A stretch of 64,000 nucleotides of DNA from Plantago elongata (Eukaryota > Streptophyta > Magnoliopsida > Lamiales > Plantaginaceae): assembly GCA_036897095.1 (NCBI GenBank), contig JAYMSP010000045.1, forward strand, positions 41,230 to 105,229, written 5' to 3'. The notes below the pieces were generated by a model that was not told where the DNA came from, ran no database searches, and saw nothing but the letters and a program-made list of their open reading frames with translations. Below, in pieces: positions 24,439 to 37,000 of the stretch. Both the position numbers and the translations under genes were made by a program. The number at the start of each line of letters is the position of its first letter. Within the stretch, counting starts at the first letter, position 1.

Positions 24439-25584
24439 CCTGTACACCAAAAAAAAGTCAGCTGAAAGCCTGAAACATTGTTCCAAGTACAAATAAACAA
24501 AGAATTTTTCTAGTCTATACTCTATATACTCAAGATCAGAGTTCCAAAATGAAAATCATACAGATGATTTGAGCTGGATGAAATGAAGGATGATAATCTA
24601 AAATGCTCTATTCTTGCAATAATAAAAAGATTGTAACCTTTCTGAAACCATAAATAAAATAGAATCGAGCATAACACTTTTTCAGTGGAAACACGCACAG
24701 GATACGCATAGCATATTCAACTCCCGTCCCGTGTGCAAGAACATATACTATATACTTTTGACAGCAATCCACTCCCCCATGGTAACAGGATACATAATAC
24801 AGCTAAAAATATATGCCTTGAGGAAGTGAAATGGGTTTTTCTGAAGGGCTTTAGCCATTTAGGTAGTATTCCAATAAGTCCATTCAAATCTACACCTAAA
24901 ATGATCTAATGCAGCCGAGGCACATATGATCAAATGGGTGTCAATGCATATTTCGATGGCAGGTGATACAATATTTAACATAAAACCCTGATAATAAACA
25001 ACATATAACATTCAACAAATGGACAAAAACAAAAAAAAGAAAGTTATGTCACCGAATCAACGAGCTCAACATTGATTAAGAAAAACTAATAGTAAATGGC
25101 AAATCTGAAAATTCTTGAAACACATAAAACCATCGACAAAATGACTGTAACCAGTAAACCACAACATACAAGCGGATAATCGCACAGCCAAAAGAGCAAC
25201 AAGAAGAAGAAAAACAGAAAGTTTATCACAAAAAAACATTGAAATGAGTCAAAAGACGAATGGGTTTTGTACACCATGATGAAAGAACAGAAAGTGAAAC
25301 GAGAGACTTACAGATCGGAGAGAGATTTGTGAATCGAGAGGAAAAATGTGGTTTATGAGAGAGACAGCCGTTATATTGAGCAGATGACGAAAATCAGAAA
25401 TCTTTCTTACAGAGGAAAAAGAAAAATGCTGAAAATGTGGGTTTGAAGAAAAGGGAAAGAAAGACTTGGAAATGAAATTGATTTGAAACCGTCCTTGATT
25501 GAATTGAGTAGAGAAGAATGAAGCGGAAAAGGGTAAACCATTCACGAGAGAAGCGGGAAGACCATGTTTGGGATTTTGATTCAT
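24439..25584 (-). other. 5' UTR exon and leader intron with a long upstream reading frame
   Basis: On the minus strand a leader exon ends at 25312 (GATCT/GTAAGT) and rejoins at 24439 (GTACAG/GG), four bases before the start codon. The leader is open from an ATG at 25584 through to the donor (about 90 codons), but it is not in frame with the main protein after splicing. Whether transcription starts upstream of that ATG cannot be seen. Confidence 0.55.
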
Positions 25585-25599
25585 TACATTTTCTCAGAC

Positions 25600-26680
25600 T
25601 TTGACAATTTTCAAAATTGGATCACTATGTTTCAATACTTACAAACAGCACCCTCCAAATTTTTCATCTTTATTACTCTTACTCAACAATTTGCCTTAAT
25701 TATTATTTGGACTTTGAGCATCATAAGAAAAATTGTTATCCAATGTTCAATACCTTTTCTTTGTAATTAATTACAACAACGAAAGCGAGAAGAGCTCTCA
25801 CCAATACAAAAATACGCTTAAGAATGACAAGTTGTAGGTTTATGCATGCACTTGTTGAAAATAAATGGAGAATTTAGGATTTTAAAGCAAGCTACATGTG
25901 ACAAAAAAACGAATTATAAACGGTAATACAAAGAAAACTCCCAACACACATGACCAAGGCCCTAAGAAGGGGTAATTCAAATAAGATGTCATGACTCATG
26001 TCACACTAAACTAGAACCAATTGTACTAAATTGCCATTAGAGTATTTCAGAACGATTGGTTCAGACTTCATATAAAGGGCTTTGCCAGTGTCTTAAATTG
26101 TTTAATTCGGTTACTTAAGTGGAGATACATTTGCCCATGAAGAATCCGACTAGACTTTCTCATCATTACGAATTTCAAACCGTTTGACACGTCATTAAGT
26201 GTACATTAATTACAACTGATTTCAATTCATTTCTCTTTGACCTGTTAATTCTCAAAATACATTTTTCACCTATAAATTTAGATTAAATCCCAAACACAAG
26301 AGACAACATTTAGATAAATTATTCATAAATGTATCTATATTATCAAAATTTTGTAACATATATTCACAAACACTAATGTATTTTCATATTACAAAAAAAA
26401 ATTCACTTCGTTAAATACATAGACAATTGGCTATATAGATGAATTTATATATAATACTGTAAAATTTAGAACCCTTTTGTTAGTAGATTTCATATTCTTA
26501 TTCTGAGCATTAAATTATAAATTACAATTGAAGGAAAAAGAGAGAGATAATTTTCATATTTATTTCCATCCAAACTATTATATTTAAATTCCCACTTATT
26601 ACAGGTATTTCATCTTGGTTAAAAGTTAAAACGGATTACAATTGATCGAAAAATACTACACAAAGTCTCATGGGAGACGG
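25600..26680. other. AT-rich intergenic DNA, no gene seen
   Basis: Very AT-rich, no coding exon, RNA gene or clear repeat recognised. Confidence 0.45.
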
Positions 26681-26689
26681 AATCTACAT

Positions 26690-29600
26690 AGAGACGGGCT
26701 CTTTTTGCAATTTACCACAAAACATGTCAAATTTGAGCCATTTCTCGCGGATCCGTGTTAAGAGACCCGACTTGCGAACCGAGTACTTTATATACAACCT
26801 AATTCATTGTTCTTTTCTCTTTTTCTCTTCTTCTTCATACCTTTCCTTCCCAAAGTTCTCTGCAAATCACCATTGATTTTTCTTAAACTACTTTGAGTGT
26901 CCGATCTTGTTGTGTATGTCCTCAATTTGATTCGAAACTTCACTGCAAGTATTGTTTTATTGTATTCGTTTTTGTTTTATTTCGATTTTTTTTGTGTGTT
27001 TTTCTTCAATTTTGTATTGGTTAGGGTTTGATCAAGGCGTTTTTGTCTTCGTTTTGCTTCTTTGTTGTTTTAATTGATTGATTATGCATTCACTAGGTGT
27101 AATTGTGTTGCTTATGGATTTGATGTTTTCATTCAAAATCTGATCTTAACTTTCTACTCAGATCTAAAAAAAAAACAAAGTATACAACGTTATATATTTT
27201 TTCGTATGTGTTCCATGTTCTCAAACGATACTACATATGTTCTCAGTAATATATCCTATGTCTTCATTTTAAACTCGACTGTCGTTTTGTGCTCTGTTTT
27301 TGACAACATCACATTGAGTTATGTTCTTTTACTGTATTTTCCATGTTCTTATATATATACACCATATTCTCACCAATATACCCATGTTCTTGTCAACATT
27401 CACTATGTTGGTTTCTTAGTTCGTGTGAAAATATTTTTTCAAGCGTAGTCCATGTTCTCTGTCATTTTGTCTACGTTATGTGCAAACAAATTTCTCATAA
27501 TGGCATCAAAGAAGACTCAAGGTGATGATCAAATGAATCTTATTGTTGAAGAATATGATGTGAAATTGGTAGAGATGAGAAGGAGGGGAGGTCAATGGTG
27601 CCAAGGGAAGGAAGGAAGAGACTAATTTGTGAAGTTAGATTTTATTTTTGTGAAGATTGTTTATGTAGTAATTTACTAAGTGATAGTTGTAAACTTGTAA
27701 CTGAGCATAGTACTTGATTGTAAATACTTGATTATCTACTTGATGTACAAGTTTGAATATATGTTAATATCATGGGTTAATATGTTGAGATCATTGTGTT
27801 AATTGAGAACATTGTTTAGCATTTTGGGATCATGGGTATTATATTTGAGAACATTTGTATGGTATGTTGATATCATCGATTAATATGTTGATATAATTGT
27901 GTTATATTGAGAATAATTTTTAATAATTTTGAGATCATGAATATTATAGTTGAGAATATGAGAATGATGTTTGATCTCTTGAGATCCTGTTTTAAATTAT
28001 TTTGGATCGAGGGTATTATAGTTGAGATGAGTATGATGTCTGTGTATATGGAAACACTCTCTTATTCCAAGAAATATATAGTAAATAAAGTTTGATATGT
28101 TCTCTTTAATGTACAATTATTTCAAAAGAAGTAATGAACTAAGTTTTTCAATACACAAAGTAGTGAAGAATATCAATTGTTTATTTGGTTGTTTGTTTCT
28201 AAACTCATTAGTAATTGTTTCCTCCCTTTCAAGATTACCCTTGACTCATTATGCCTTTCGAGCTGCCTTTGATTTTGGTAAAATATGTATCTCTTACTCC
28301 TGATGTTGTTTTGCATGGTCTCCGAGTGGAGGATTGTGTAAATGTTGATGCATCAATGATAGCTTTGATAGCTAGCAAATTCTGATGTATACGTCATCTA
28401 ATATTCATCTAGCATTCATGTGCTCTTATCCCTTTTAACATAAGTTCTTTGTAGTTCATATTCACAACTTGTCTCCAAGCATTGTATCCCTACGCATAGA
28501 ACATATCAATGAAATCATAGAACATAATATTGAGATCATGGAACATATCATTGATATTATAAATCATATGATTGAGAACATCAACATTAGAACAAATAAT
28601 TAAGAACATAGAACAAAGCATATGACAATATGCCAACTACTTTCCATGGTATCATGGTGTATACTGCAGAGAACATGGATCATAAGACATAGAGCATGGG
28701 TTAGGCATCATAACAAGTCTCTAATGCTATATGCCAACTACGTTTCATGGCATCGTGATGTGCAATGCAGAGATAATGGATCAAATAGGAGAGAATATGA
28801 AATCACATTGAAACAAATTCATCATATGACAGACAACCACTACATTGTAATCATAGATCAAATAGCAGAAAATATGAATCAAGTAGCAGAGGACATGGAT
28901 TACACTGCATATGCGATTATCATATGGACATACCAACTATTTCATTGCAAATATAGTGAATATTAAGCATATTATAGGCAACATTATAGAAGACATGGAG
29001 TACGGCAAAAATATACTTTCACATAGACTGAGCAACTATTTCACATCAAACATAGTTAATTTTGTTGGGAACATGGAGTATATTGGTGAGAAGATGGAAC
29101 ATATAAGTAAAATCATGGGGCATGCAATAAAAAACACACTTTTCGATATGATGATGTAAAAAAACAGAGCACGAAACGAAAGTTAGGTTTTAAATGAAAA
29201 CATATGACATATTACAGAGAACATGGGTAGTATCGTTCAGAACATGAAACTTATACAAAATAACATGAAACGTTGTATACGTTGTTTTTTAAGGTCTGAG
29301 TTCATTATTTTGGTCATAATTTGAATGAAAACACCGTTCAATGCTCATGTAAGCACGATTACACATTGCGAATGCTTAAACAACAACAACAAGTTACAAT
29401 CAAAACAACAAAATATAGAAGAATAATTATAGATATACAATTTTTCGAGATGATTTTTCAAATCTAGGTAGATTCGAAGCTATCTAACCTTGCGATTTTC
29501 GAAGTGGTTATGTAGATTTCTGAAGGAAAGCATCACGATCGACAATTGAGAGATGGAGATATCCAACTTAGAAGCTCATATGGAGAGATGATGAAGATCA

Positions 29601-29760
29601 CAGCTGTTCAGAGGCTAGAAACTCTGATCGTTAATGGCAATTCGTAGAGAGAGGAATAAGAGAGCGAAAGCTAAGACAATGATTGTGAACTATATAGTCC
29701 GACCCACCTTTTGGCCCTCGGGTTGTAGTGTTTTTATAATTAGTTGGGATTAATTTGTTA
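26690..29760. mobile_element. MULE-like DNA transposon with very long terminal inverted repeats
   Basis: The left arm (about 26.76-27.48 kb) and right arm (about 29.0-29.72 kb) are inverted copies. Matched landmarks include GTATACAACGTT, CGATACTAC, GTGCTCTGTTTTT, TTCTCACCAATATAC and TGTTTTCATTCAAA, in the same order and outward spacing on opposite strands. Each arm carries a TATA-like box pointing inward (TTTATATACAACC on the left, ACTATATAG on the right). The word CATGTTCTC recurs through the left arm and GAGAACATG through the right. Inverted repeats several hundred bases long suggest a Mutator-like element. The centre has no intact transposase. Exact ends and target-site duplication are unresolved. 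Confidence 0.65.
27500..27625 (+). CDS. Short reading frame inside the MULE-like element
   Basis: A 41-codon frame begins MASKKTQGDDQMNLIVEEYD just inside the left arm, where the first gene of such an element would start, downstream of the inward TATA box. I recognise no domain. It may be the decayed N-terminus of the element's own protein. Confidence 0.3.
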   Translation: MASKKTQGDDQMNLIVEEYDVKLVEMRRRGGQWCQGKEGRD

Positions 29761-29789
29761 TAAATATAAAGGCGGAAATACGGGAAAGG

Positions 29790-30036
29790 GTACCCTAAGT
29801 TGTGAAATTTATGTAAAAGGTACATTTAATTGTTACTGTCCGATTTCAGTACATTAAGTTGACATTGTATTCAATTTTGGTAACTCAATGACACATGACA
29901 GTTTAATTAAGCGACATGTGTCACGTAATTAAGCTGCCACGTGGTACCAAAATTGGACACAATGTCAATTTAATATACTAAAATCGGACGGTAACAACTA
30001 AAGGTATATTTTTCGAAATATCACAATTTAAGTACT
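29790..30036. mobile_element. Fold-back MITE
   Basis: A left arm of about 93 bases (contains TTACTGTCCGATTTCAGTAC and TTGACATTGT) is repeated in inverted orientation at 29944-30036 (TATACTAAAATCGGACGGTAAC). The loop of about 60 bases has palindromic GACACATG and GCCACGTGG words. No coding capacity. It lies about 310 bases before the start codon of the next gene, so inside its probable promoter. Confidence 0.8.
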
Positions 30037-30345
30037 TTTTTTGAATTTTTTCCAAGTATAAAATATATCTCAATATCTCTATTTAAAAGTTATCTTAAAA
30101 TACTAAAGTTGAAAGCTCCGAAAGAAATGAACGCAACATATCCGAAATTTTTCCAAGAACCGTCTCGTAATTTTCCCACATTTACTTGCACTATAGTGTG
30201 AATTGTCATCACCTACAGGACTGTAACACAATTACGCCGCACATCGTCGTTTCCAGAATACCGTGGCAAAATCACGTCCATTTTAATCTCCTCTAAAAAC
30301 CCTAGCAATTAATCTTCTCTTCTAACCTGCAATTACCATCACCAA

Positions 30346-33106
30346 ATGGAGCTCCTATCATCTGGTGTTTCAACCTCTTACTACTCTTCTACTATGGCTT
30401 CTAGCAGCTTCTCCCCATCCTTTTCCAACTACAGACATAGAATCGCTTCACTCCGTTCACTTCCCAAATCCACACACTTGTCATACTCTACCCACACAGG
30501 CTCGCGCAGCACCTCTCTAATAGCTAGTTTCAGTAACAATTCAGCTGCAGAAGCTGACCAGGAGTCGAAACCTGGTGAACAGTCCAATCCCCAATTTGAA
30601 TTAGAAGATGATTATTATGAGAAAATGGATGAGAATCAAAGGAATCGAATTTGTGATAAGCTGATTGACGTGTTTATGGTCGATATGCCCACGCCAGCCG
30701 ATTGGAGGAGGCTGATTGTTTTCAGCAAGTCGTGGAGTGGTCTCAGGCCGTATTTCTATCAGAGGTGTCAGGAAAAAGCCGATAACGAAGACGACGAGGG
30801 GAGGCAGTTTAAGATACTTAGGTTTGCGAGGAAATTGAAAGAGGTGAATGTTTAATTAGTTCGATGAAGTTGTTACTGTTTTAGCAATTGATGAAACTAT
30901 GGTGTTTATGTGTTCTGTTTGGTTGGAATTGGGATAAGTAGTCGAATTGGTTATCGTTCGAGCCACTTAGGAGTTAGGATTTATGATGAGTTTAGCTTGG
31001 GAATTGATTTTCAGGTTGATGAGGATATTAAGAGGCATAATGAGCTTCTTGATGCTGTTAGAAACTCAGAGTCCGAGATTAGTGACATTGTGGCCCGGCG
31101 TCGTAAACACTTCACGATGGAGTTCTTTGATCATTTCCGTACGGTGGCGGAATCGTATTATCAGAACCCAGAAGAACAAACTGGTTAGTGTGCAACTGCG
31201 ACTTAGTTCTTCAAGTGTAACAAGTTGAAATTTGTTCAGTGGAATAGTTACAAATTGAACTGGTTTGTCAAGTTGTAAGTTGTAACCACATAGGTTGCTT
31301 ATGGTTAGTGGTACTGATGTTCAAGTACCAGTATTCTGATCTGTAAAATTTTGCTATTCTTCAATTCTCATGTAGTAGATATAAAAGGAAACAATCTCCG
31401 TAACAACCTCCTGCAATCAGTTTATACCAAGCCATTGTTTTACTTCCTTTAAGGTTCTGCTTTTTTCTTATTGTTTTCTCTTCCTTTGTTAATAAGTAAA
31501 TTATCAGAAAGCAAGGTGAAGAAAGCCCACCAACGCAATTCAGATAATTTGTTCTGTGTTACTATCCTCCACTTGATCACTAGAAAGCATCTATTATCTG
31601 TTGTTTCTTACCTTCTATCTTTTCCTTTCATACTAATATAACTAAAGATGATTTTATCTACTCATCTTATCCTTTTGCATCTATCGAATGTATGATCTAC
31701 TACCTAAGCAATCTGTTGTTGACTTCCCTATGCATTCCATGTCATGTTGGAAACACATTTCATTTTACTACTCATTGAGGTACTGCATCTCAAGGCTGAA
31801 TGATCCTGCACTTTGTATCTTAAGTTCCTCACGCTTTCTTATAACTGTTTTACAAATCCCATATTCTACACTTTTAGTTGCACGTGTATCTCTTATTAAC
31901 TAAGATAAAGTCTGTCATCTACTGTTTGTATATGTATTTTTAGTAAGTTGCGTAGCTCAGATGTTCCTTTTCTTCATGTAGCCGTGTTAAAGCTCAGAGA
32001 GGCATGTGTAGCAGCTGTTGAAGCTTACGATGCTGCTAGTGAAAGTATAGAAGCTTTGAATGCTGCGGAGTTGAAACTTCAGGACATACTTAACTCTCCA
32101 TCAGTAGAGGCTGGTCGCCGGAAGATAGATAGTTTGGCCGAGAAAAATCAACTTGATTCAGCTTTAGCTATGGTGGCTTTTAAAGCTTGGGCAGATACCA
32201 AAGACACAAACATAACTAAAGATGAGGTACAACTATCATTCTCCTGATTATTTACATCATTTACTTGTTTATTTAGATTCCAAGTAGTTAAAACTTCAAA
32301 AAAGCCGCTGATAGTAGTGGTTCCATTTGGAAAACTAGTAGACCTAGAGTGGTGCCTTTTCATTTTAGAGTGACATTCATTAGACTGATAGTTATGGATC
32401 GCAAGTGCCTGGGAGCCTCATTCTTTAAAAAGGGCTCATGAATTGTCCTGTCCCATTGCCCTTGATTGTGTCAACGTTCAATATAGAGTCGAATTCATGC
32501 CTTTCATATTGCCCAAGAGTACTTTTACACATTATCTCTGTTAACTATGACGTGCTCCTCTTTTGCCAGGCAAAAGATATACTATTTCATTTATATTGTA
32601 AAACTAGGCAAACTACTGAGAGGCAGATGCCAAAAGAACTCAGAATATTAAAGTACTTGCTTACCATTAAAGACCCCGAAGAGCAGATGAGTGCTTTGAA
32701 TGATGCTTTTATACCTGGAGAAGAAACCAGAGGAGAAGAGGTTGACATGCTTTACACGTACGTAATCTCATTCTATACTTTAGTTTAAACGTTCATTCTT
32801 TCGTGTATGAGCACCACAACCTGCTCTGACCTCTGAGGCAGTAAAGCTTTCTATTGTCTCTCTCTTTCGTGAGTGATACTAGAAAATGTCCCGCTATGGT
32901 TTCCTTTTGATCCCTAAATAATAACATGAGGCTCTTAAAATAACAGGACGCCAGAGCAGTTGCATGCCACGGTTAAACGTCTTGTGGATGCTTACCATTC
33001 CAGCAGAGGAAGTACTGTGGCAATGGAAGCAAAGGATCTAATGAAACCGAAGCTCATTCAGAAGATGGAGGTACTGGAAAAGAGAATCCGAGATAACTTC
33101 ATGTGA
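30346..33106 (+). CDS. Plastid-targeted protein, At4g37920-like
   Basis: Five exons, 30346-30843, 31015-31183, 31982-32226, 32570-32757 and 32947-33106, join in phase to encode 419 residues. The first 60 or so residues are Ser/Thr-rich and lack acidic residues, as in a chloroplast transit peptide. The mature part starts acidic (FELEDDYYEKMDENQRNRIC) and contains TPADWRRLIVFSKSW, a long alpha-helical middle, and a C-terminal helix ending IRDNFM. The conserved stretches match the uncharacterised chloroplast protein At4g37920 as I remember it, and the length agrees (about 427). No catalytic motif is visible and the function is not known. Exon 3 was placed at the TAG acceptor before CCGTGTTAAAG because the alternatives introduce stops. 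Confidence 0.9.
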
Positions 33107-33470
33107 TCTTCATACAATGATGATGTGAGCTCTGCATATACATGGCCCAGTATCGGTTTCATGAGATTGCCTAGGCTTGTGAGGCTGAATTAGGAAGCTT
33201 GCTTCGCATAATCACACAGGCACTGAGCAAGATTGTAGTTATTGACATACTGGTCGGAAATCAGATATTCAGAATAAACTTGTGGAATGTCTTACCAAGG
33301 AGAAAGATAGGCTCAGTTTTTATGTAATTAATTACACCTAGCATGTATTGTATGAAATTAAGAGGTTATCTTCTGTAAAATGCTTGTTACTGAGCGCTGT
33401 CATTGCGATTTAGGATTTAGGGGTGTGGTTCAACGGATAGCACTTCTAGCCTTCTATGTTATGAACTTTG
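33107..33470. other. 3' flank, with a tRNA-like promoter remnant
   Basis: Mostly 3' UTR of the plastid-protein gene. Near 33421 GGTGTGGTTCAACGGATAGC resembles an A-box tRNA head as found in plant SINEs; no B box follows, so it would be a truncated SINE. Weak. Confidence 0.3.
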
Positions 33471-33479
33471 TGTTATCAT

Positions 33480-33600
33480 CAACTAAAATCATTTTAAATT
33501 TTGATTAATTATAATTTATACTTTAATTCATCCAGTTCAGTTTAATTTAATAAATTTCAGTTGAAGAGAACATAATTTTATTAATAATATTATTCATATT
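33480..33600 (+). repeat. CAGTT-type dispersed repeat, copy 4
   Basis: Contains TATAATTTATACTTTAATTC, CAGTTCAGTTTAATTTAATA and CAGTTGAAGAGAACATAA, the conserved right arm of this family. Confidence 0.55.
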
Positions 33601-33673
33601 ATTAATTAAAATATTTATATATTTTTAATACTGAATTTTTTATATTAGAGTTTTTTTAACAAAAAGAATATTT

Positions 33674-33850
33674 TAGTGGCTGTTTGGATGTACATTTGGA
33701 TGAATTTTGATGAAAATTGTGTTTGGATGGACATTTGAGTAGGGTATTTTAAGTATATTTTAGGTCAAATTAATGTTCATCGAGCTAAATGGGGTATGGG
33801 GTATTTAAATTGGGGGTATTCAAATATCGAGTCAAACACCCCTTTAAAGA
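33674..33850. mobile_element. Possible small MITE (GGCTGTTTGGATG type)
   Basis: The left end GGCTGTTTGGATGTACATTT is similar to the reverse complement of the right end GGGGTGTTTGACTCGATATTT (imperfect). Such ends are common in plant MITEs. Target duplication not resolved. Confidence 0.4.
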
Positions 33851-34068
33851 CTGATTGAGATAAAATTTAAGTTATCATTTTCAATTGTAATTGATTTTAT
33901 TTATAAAATATTGAATTTAAGTTGGGAAATGGTTCCAGGCCATCTCAGGTGGTGCTGACATAGTTCAAAGCTCATCCTTTAATACACCATCGAATTATTT
34001 TACAGAACCCTAACCAATATTGAATCCCCAAATTTGTCCGATATCGGAATAATACACTCAGTCTATCG

Positions 34069-37000
34069 ATGATGGCATCGACTAGAAAAAACTGCAATTG
34101 TGGCATCTGCGACAATTCAAACCTCGCTTCAATCTGCCATCTTTGTGTCAATTACAGGTAACAATTTTGCGCGCTTGTACAAAGCTGAGTTTCCATGTCA
34201 ATCAATAATGAGTTTATTGTTTTATTTGTACAATTCTGATCAGATTGAATGAGTACAACATCAGTCTCAGATTATTGAGGAATAAGAGAGACGGACTCTA
34301 TTCAAAACTAACGCAAATTCTGGTTGCTAAGGTGTGATTTTGAGCCCTTTTCTGTTGATGAATTTCGTATTTTTGATTTTTTTAGCTCTGATTTGTACGC
34401 GTAAGTTTGAAGTAATGGAGCTGGGAAGTACTATGTGCCCCATAGAGCTTGCAGTGTGTGTGTATGATACTGTTTCTAGGTTAGGAAATGCAATCCTGTT
34501 GATTTAGGCGTTTATGATTATTTGTGGGTATGCTCTCCGCCCTCCGGACTGTGAATAATCGCCGAGAAACTCAGGATATGTTGTATGTGGATCAATGCGT
34601 TAAGAATAGACGTTGTTCTTATTGTTTTATGTATTCTAAGAGAATCACATCATCGGGTGGTGAAGATTCAGATTCTGTTAGATTTTACGTTAACCAACCT
34701 GGATCATTTATTAGGGTAAAGCTGATGATCAACATAGTTGGAGGGTGCTTCAGAACGAAAAATTGGCAAGATTGAGAGACAAGCTCCGACATCGTAAAGA
34801 GCAACTTTCACAAGGTTGGTTGACCCTTAGTTCTATTTGTATTGTATTGCACAATCTTTTGTTCAATTTATCTTACGCTATATGTAATTGATGTGCTCAG
34901 GGAAAGCTAAGATTGACAAGATGTCTAATGATTTAAAAGTCAAATATGAAGTTCTCGAATCAGCAATGAATACGGTATTTACAGATTCATTTTTTTCTCT
35001 CTAGACTTGATATTATTCTCATATTTGTTTATTATATGCATATGCCATTACTGTAATGATTTATGTTTGTTATGTCCTGCAGTTGGAAAAGAATCGCATT
35101 GAACAAATTGAGAAGTACTATCCTAATCTTATCTGCACTCAGAGTTTGGGGCATGTAAGAAATCTTTATTTTTCTTTTGTCCGTTTAATGCTCCAAGATG
35201 CTGGTATGACTTTGAGAAAGGTACATTAAGAAAGGTTAAATGTTCATATTTCAGATGGCAATTACCTCGGAGCGCCTTCATAAACAATCAGTCATCATAA
35301 AGCAGATATGCAAGTTGTTTCCTCAGCGCCGGGTACTTATTGTTTTCATATCATTATACAATTTGTGAACCACATTTCACTGTAAACATCAGCACCCTAC
35401 TTTATTACTATGTCCAGTTCATGTCGACATTCAATCGTCATTGTGTAAAGCAGTGGTGCGGTGCTCCTAATTATTTTCAAATTTTAGTCCCTGTATATGG
35501 GTTTTTCTCTCTAGGATTTTCTATATAATATTTAAGTTTGTGGCATCTAGGTCAGTGTAGAAGGGGAAAGAAAAGATGGCTATAATGGTCAATTTGACAC
35601 CATTTGCAATGTGCGGTTGCCAAGGGGATTGGATCCCCATTCAGTTCCACCTGACGAGCTCGCCGCATCTTTAGGGTAACTCAATAGTTGTCGCTCTTGC
35701 AAATTTTCTTTTTCAAACCTTTACTGTTGATATTTACCTCATCTTTTTGGTGTATTTTCTGTGTTTAAAAATTGTCATTAAGCCAGAGCTGTAGTCTCTC
35801 TCTCTCTAGAAAACTTTTGACCTTTTCTTGAAGTTAAAAAAGGAGTGTTCATTGCTTTATAGGCTATACTTCAGTCTCCTATGTCTCATGGGTATGATGA
35901 ATTTAGCCAGCTATCTACCTTCTGGTAGAAACTAGAAAGTACTGATTTTTGCTCAATGTCTGAAACAGATATATGGTGCAACTCCTAAATCTTGTTGTTC
36001 ACAACATATGTGCTCCTGCGCTTCATAACTCTGGATTTGCGGTATGTGCTGTCATTCTTCCCTTTGCCATATTGGCAATTCTTTGTTTTCTCTGTGCATT
36101 GGACATGTGAACTGTAGTTTTGATATAAAAAAAAATCATGATTTGACGATAATTTTTGCAAAATTTTCGAGTTTTAAAATTTGTTTTGTGGTCCCCTGTT
36201 ATAAACATGCATTCTCTTGAGTTGAGAATTTTTTCATTGTGAATACACAAACAAGGGTGCTCTTTAACAGTTTATCTGAGAATCTACTTCAACAAGCATT
36301 TAGAACTGCCTTGTTATTCTTCTCTACCCTTACATCCTCTGCATATGCTTCTCCGTGATTTGCTTCATATGGAACCTTTTTTGTGGAATTAATTAGGATT
36401 ATAATATTCGGAAACAGGGTTCTTGTTCTAGAATATGGCAGCGGGATTCTTATTGGAATGCTCGTCCATCATCAAGAAGGTATTTTTTCTGAGCTTAAAA
36501 AACGTATTACAAGTTACAACTAGAATATATGCTTGTCTCACTATATACAATTTGCTCTCAGCAGTGAATACGCACTTTTTGTACCTCGTCAAATTTTTTG
36601 TTCTACTGGCGGAGAAACATCCTGGTCCGATAGAAGCAATTTTGGTGTTACTTTAATGGAATCTGAAAGGAAGCCTTACCTGGATTCATCTGGCAGTAGC
36701 AGTTTTATTTACTCTGTTGCTTCCCCACATTCAGTCGAAATGCACAAGGATCTGCAGAAAGGCATATCACTTCTAAAGAAGAGTGTGGCATGCATAACTG
36801 TGTACTGTTATAACTCATTGTGTTTAGAAGTCCCCCCTGAGGCCTCAACTTTTGAGGCATTTGCAAAGTTGTTGGCCACTCTTTCTTCCTCGAAGGAAGT
36901 TCGTGCTGTTCTTTCTTTGAGAATGGCATCATCAAGGTTTGTATTGTCCATCTACTGCAGGTTATGCGCAAAAAGCTATATGCATATATAAAGAAATAGA

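Noticed and set aside
23687-24496. A 269-codon Ser-rich plus-strand frame
   Set aside because: It is the complement of the Glu/Asp-rich N-terminal exon of the glutaredoxin/DUF547 gene; Ser/Thr richness follows from that.
28622-29159. Overlapping plus-strand frames rich in Met, His and Ile
   Set aside because: They follow the GAGAACATG words of the long-TIR element and change frame freely; no domain.
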